A stretch of 64,000 nt of DNA. Origin: Amoeboaphelidium protococcarum. Taxonomy: Eukaryota > Aphelidiomycota > Aphelidea. The notes beneath the pieces were generated by a model. That model had not been told where the DNA came from and did no database searches. It saw only the letters and a list, made by a program, of their open reading frames with translations. A program made the position numbers and the translations under genes. The DNA lies in contig JALECJ010000006.1 of NCBI GenBank assembly GCA_023515745.1, positions 62,001 through 126,000 on the forward strand. The letters run 5' to 3'. Shown piece after piece: positions 63,556 through 64,000 of this stretch; position 1 is the stretch's first letter, and each line of letters begins with the position of its first letter.

Positions 63556-64000
63556 TCATTATAGCAATTCAGTTTGGAAAAGGACACCAAGAGGCTTTTC
63601 ATCATCTTCATCATCGACCGCGTTGTGGCTGTTATTTGCCATGACTGGATCTGCAGAATTGCGGCGAGGTTTGCGATGTTCTTGATCATCATCTGGAATC
63701 TCATCCAACATCATCTTGAAAGCATCAGTCTTCACCTTCTCAGCCTTATGAGCACCATTATTAACACCTTTCACACCGGAATCAATCTGCTGAACAAGAG
63801 ACATTGGCTACTTTCTCTATTTGCGCGGCTTCATCTTGGTGGCGCGACGCTTCATCTGCTGAATCTCCTCAAGACTCTTGTTCTAAGCCAGCAGGAGGTC
63901 TTAGAGCATGTTCATAATGAGCACTTGCTCTCTCAGACCACGATTGCGTCTAACTTGGCTAGGCGAGGCTTTCAAATACTTGGCATCAATTTCGCCAGAT
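63556..64000 (-). CDS. Charged coiled-coil protein, C-terminal part (cut by window edge)
   Basis: 148 C-terminal codons ending at TGA; the start lies beyond the right edge. A basic, repeat-like helical region (LREQVLIMNMLQDLL; LEEIQQMKRRATKMKPRK) leads to a hydrophilic, acidic C-terminus (FKMMLDEIPDDDQEH, DDEDDEKPLGVLFQ). It resembles chromatin- or transcription-associated coiled-coil proteins, but no specific family can be assigned from this part. Confidence 0.55.

Overview
This is a eukaryotic nuclear window with compact, mostly intron-poor genes. Its main property is the genetic code: TAA and TAG are read as glutamine and TGA is the only stop. Under the standard code almost every gene here is shredded. 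With UAR = Gln they become full-length, recognisable proteins (eIF4E, ARPC2, Beclin 1, katanin p60, PMR1-type Ca2+/Mn2+ ATPase, GET3, TFIIH p62, Cdc37 and others). Gene content points to the fungal side of Opisthokonta: a Zn(II)2Cys6 transcription factor, an Anp1/Mnn9-type Golgi mannosyltransferase, Aro8-type aminotransferase, wax-synthase-like acyltransferase, ceramide glucosyltransferase and proteinase-K-like subtilases. It also carries features usually lost in classical fungi: CDK20, katanin p60, and a cysteine-phosphatase-type RNA triphosphatase. From memory, an aphelid such as Amoeboaphelidium fits this code and gene mix; this is an inference that I could not check.

Layout. 1-14.5 kb: a JmjN protein (cut by the left edge), eIF4E, a two-TM protein, a vacuolar iron transporter, a conserved unknown, ARPC2, EMC6, CWC27, a 177-bp tandem repeat, KIN17, a seven-TM protein, mL43 and TAF8. 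14.5-31.6 kb: uL24, Anp1-like mannosyltransferase, Beclin 1, katanin, PMR1, an unresolved multi-exon gene, an ABCG half-transporter, a TM protein, an RNA-triphosphatase-like phosphatase, a YqgF/RuvX protein and tRNA isopentenyltransferase. 31.6-46.9 kb: a type I membrane protein, GcvT, Aro8-like, SYS1, a hypothetical, the Zn2Cys6 factor, GET3, UGCG, CDK20, CAF-1 large subunit, eS27 and a Maf protein. 46.9-49 kb is gene-poor. 49-64 kb: two head-to-head subtilases, wax synthase, an expansin-like secreted protein, a coiled-coil protein, Sas10/Utp3, a short Prp19-like U-box protein, TFIIH p62, Atx1, Cdc37 and two less certain minus-strand genes.

The genes do not form operons and are mostly housekeeping. 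Introns are GT-AG, mostly about 42-98 nt. Where given, splice sites were chosen by eye so that reading phase and protein homology agree across each junction. Window-wide signals worth attention are the code, a marked excess of the palindrome ACGCGT (and GACGCGTC), a repeated element upstream of both cytosolic ribosomal protein genes, the subtilase pair, and the frame-preserving 177-bp repeat. I saw no tRNA, rRNA, CRISPR array or intact transposon.
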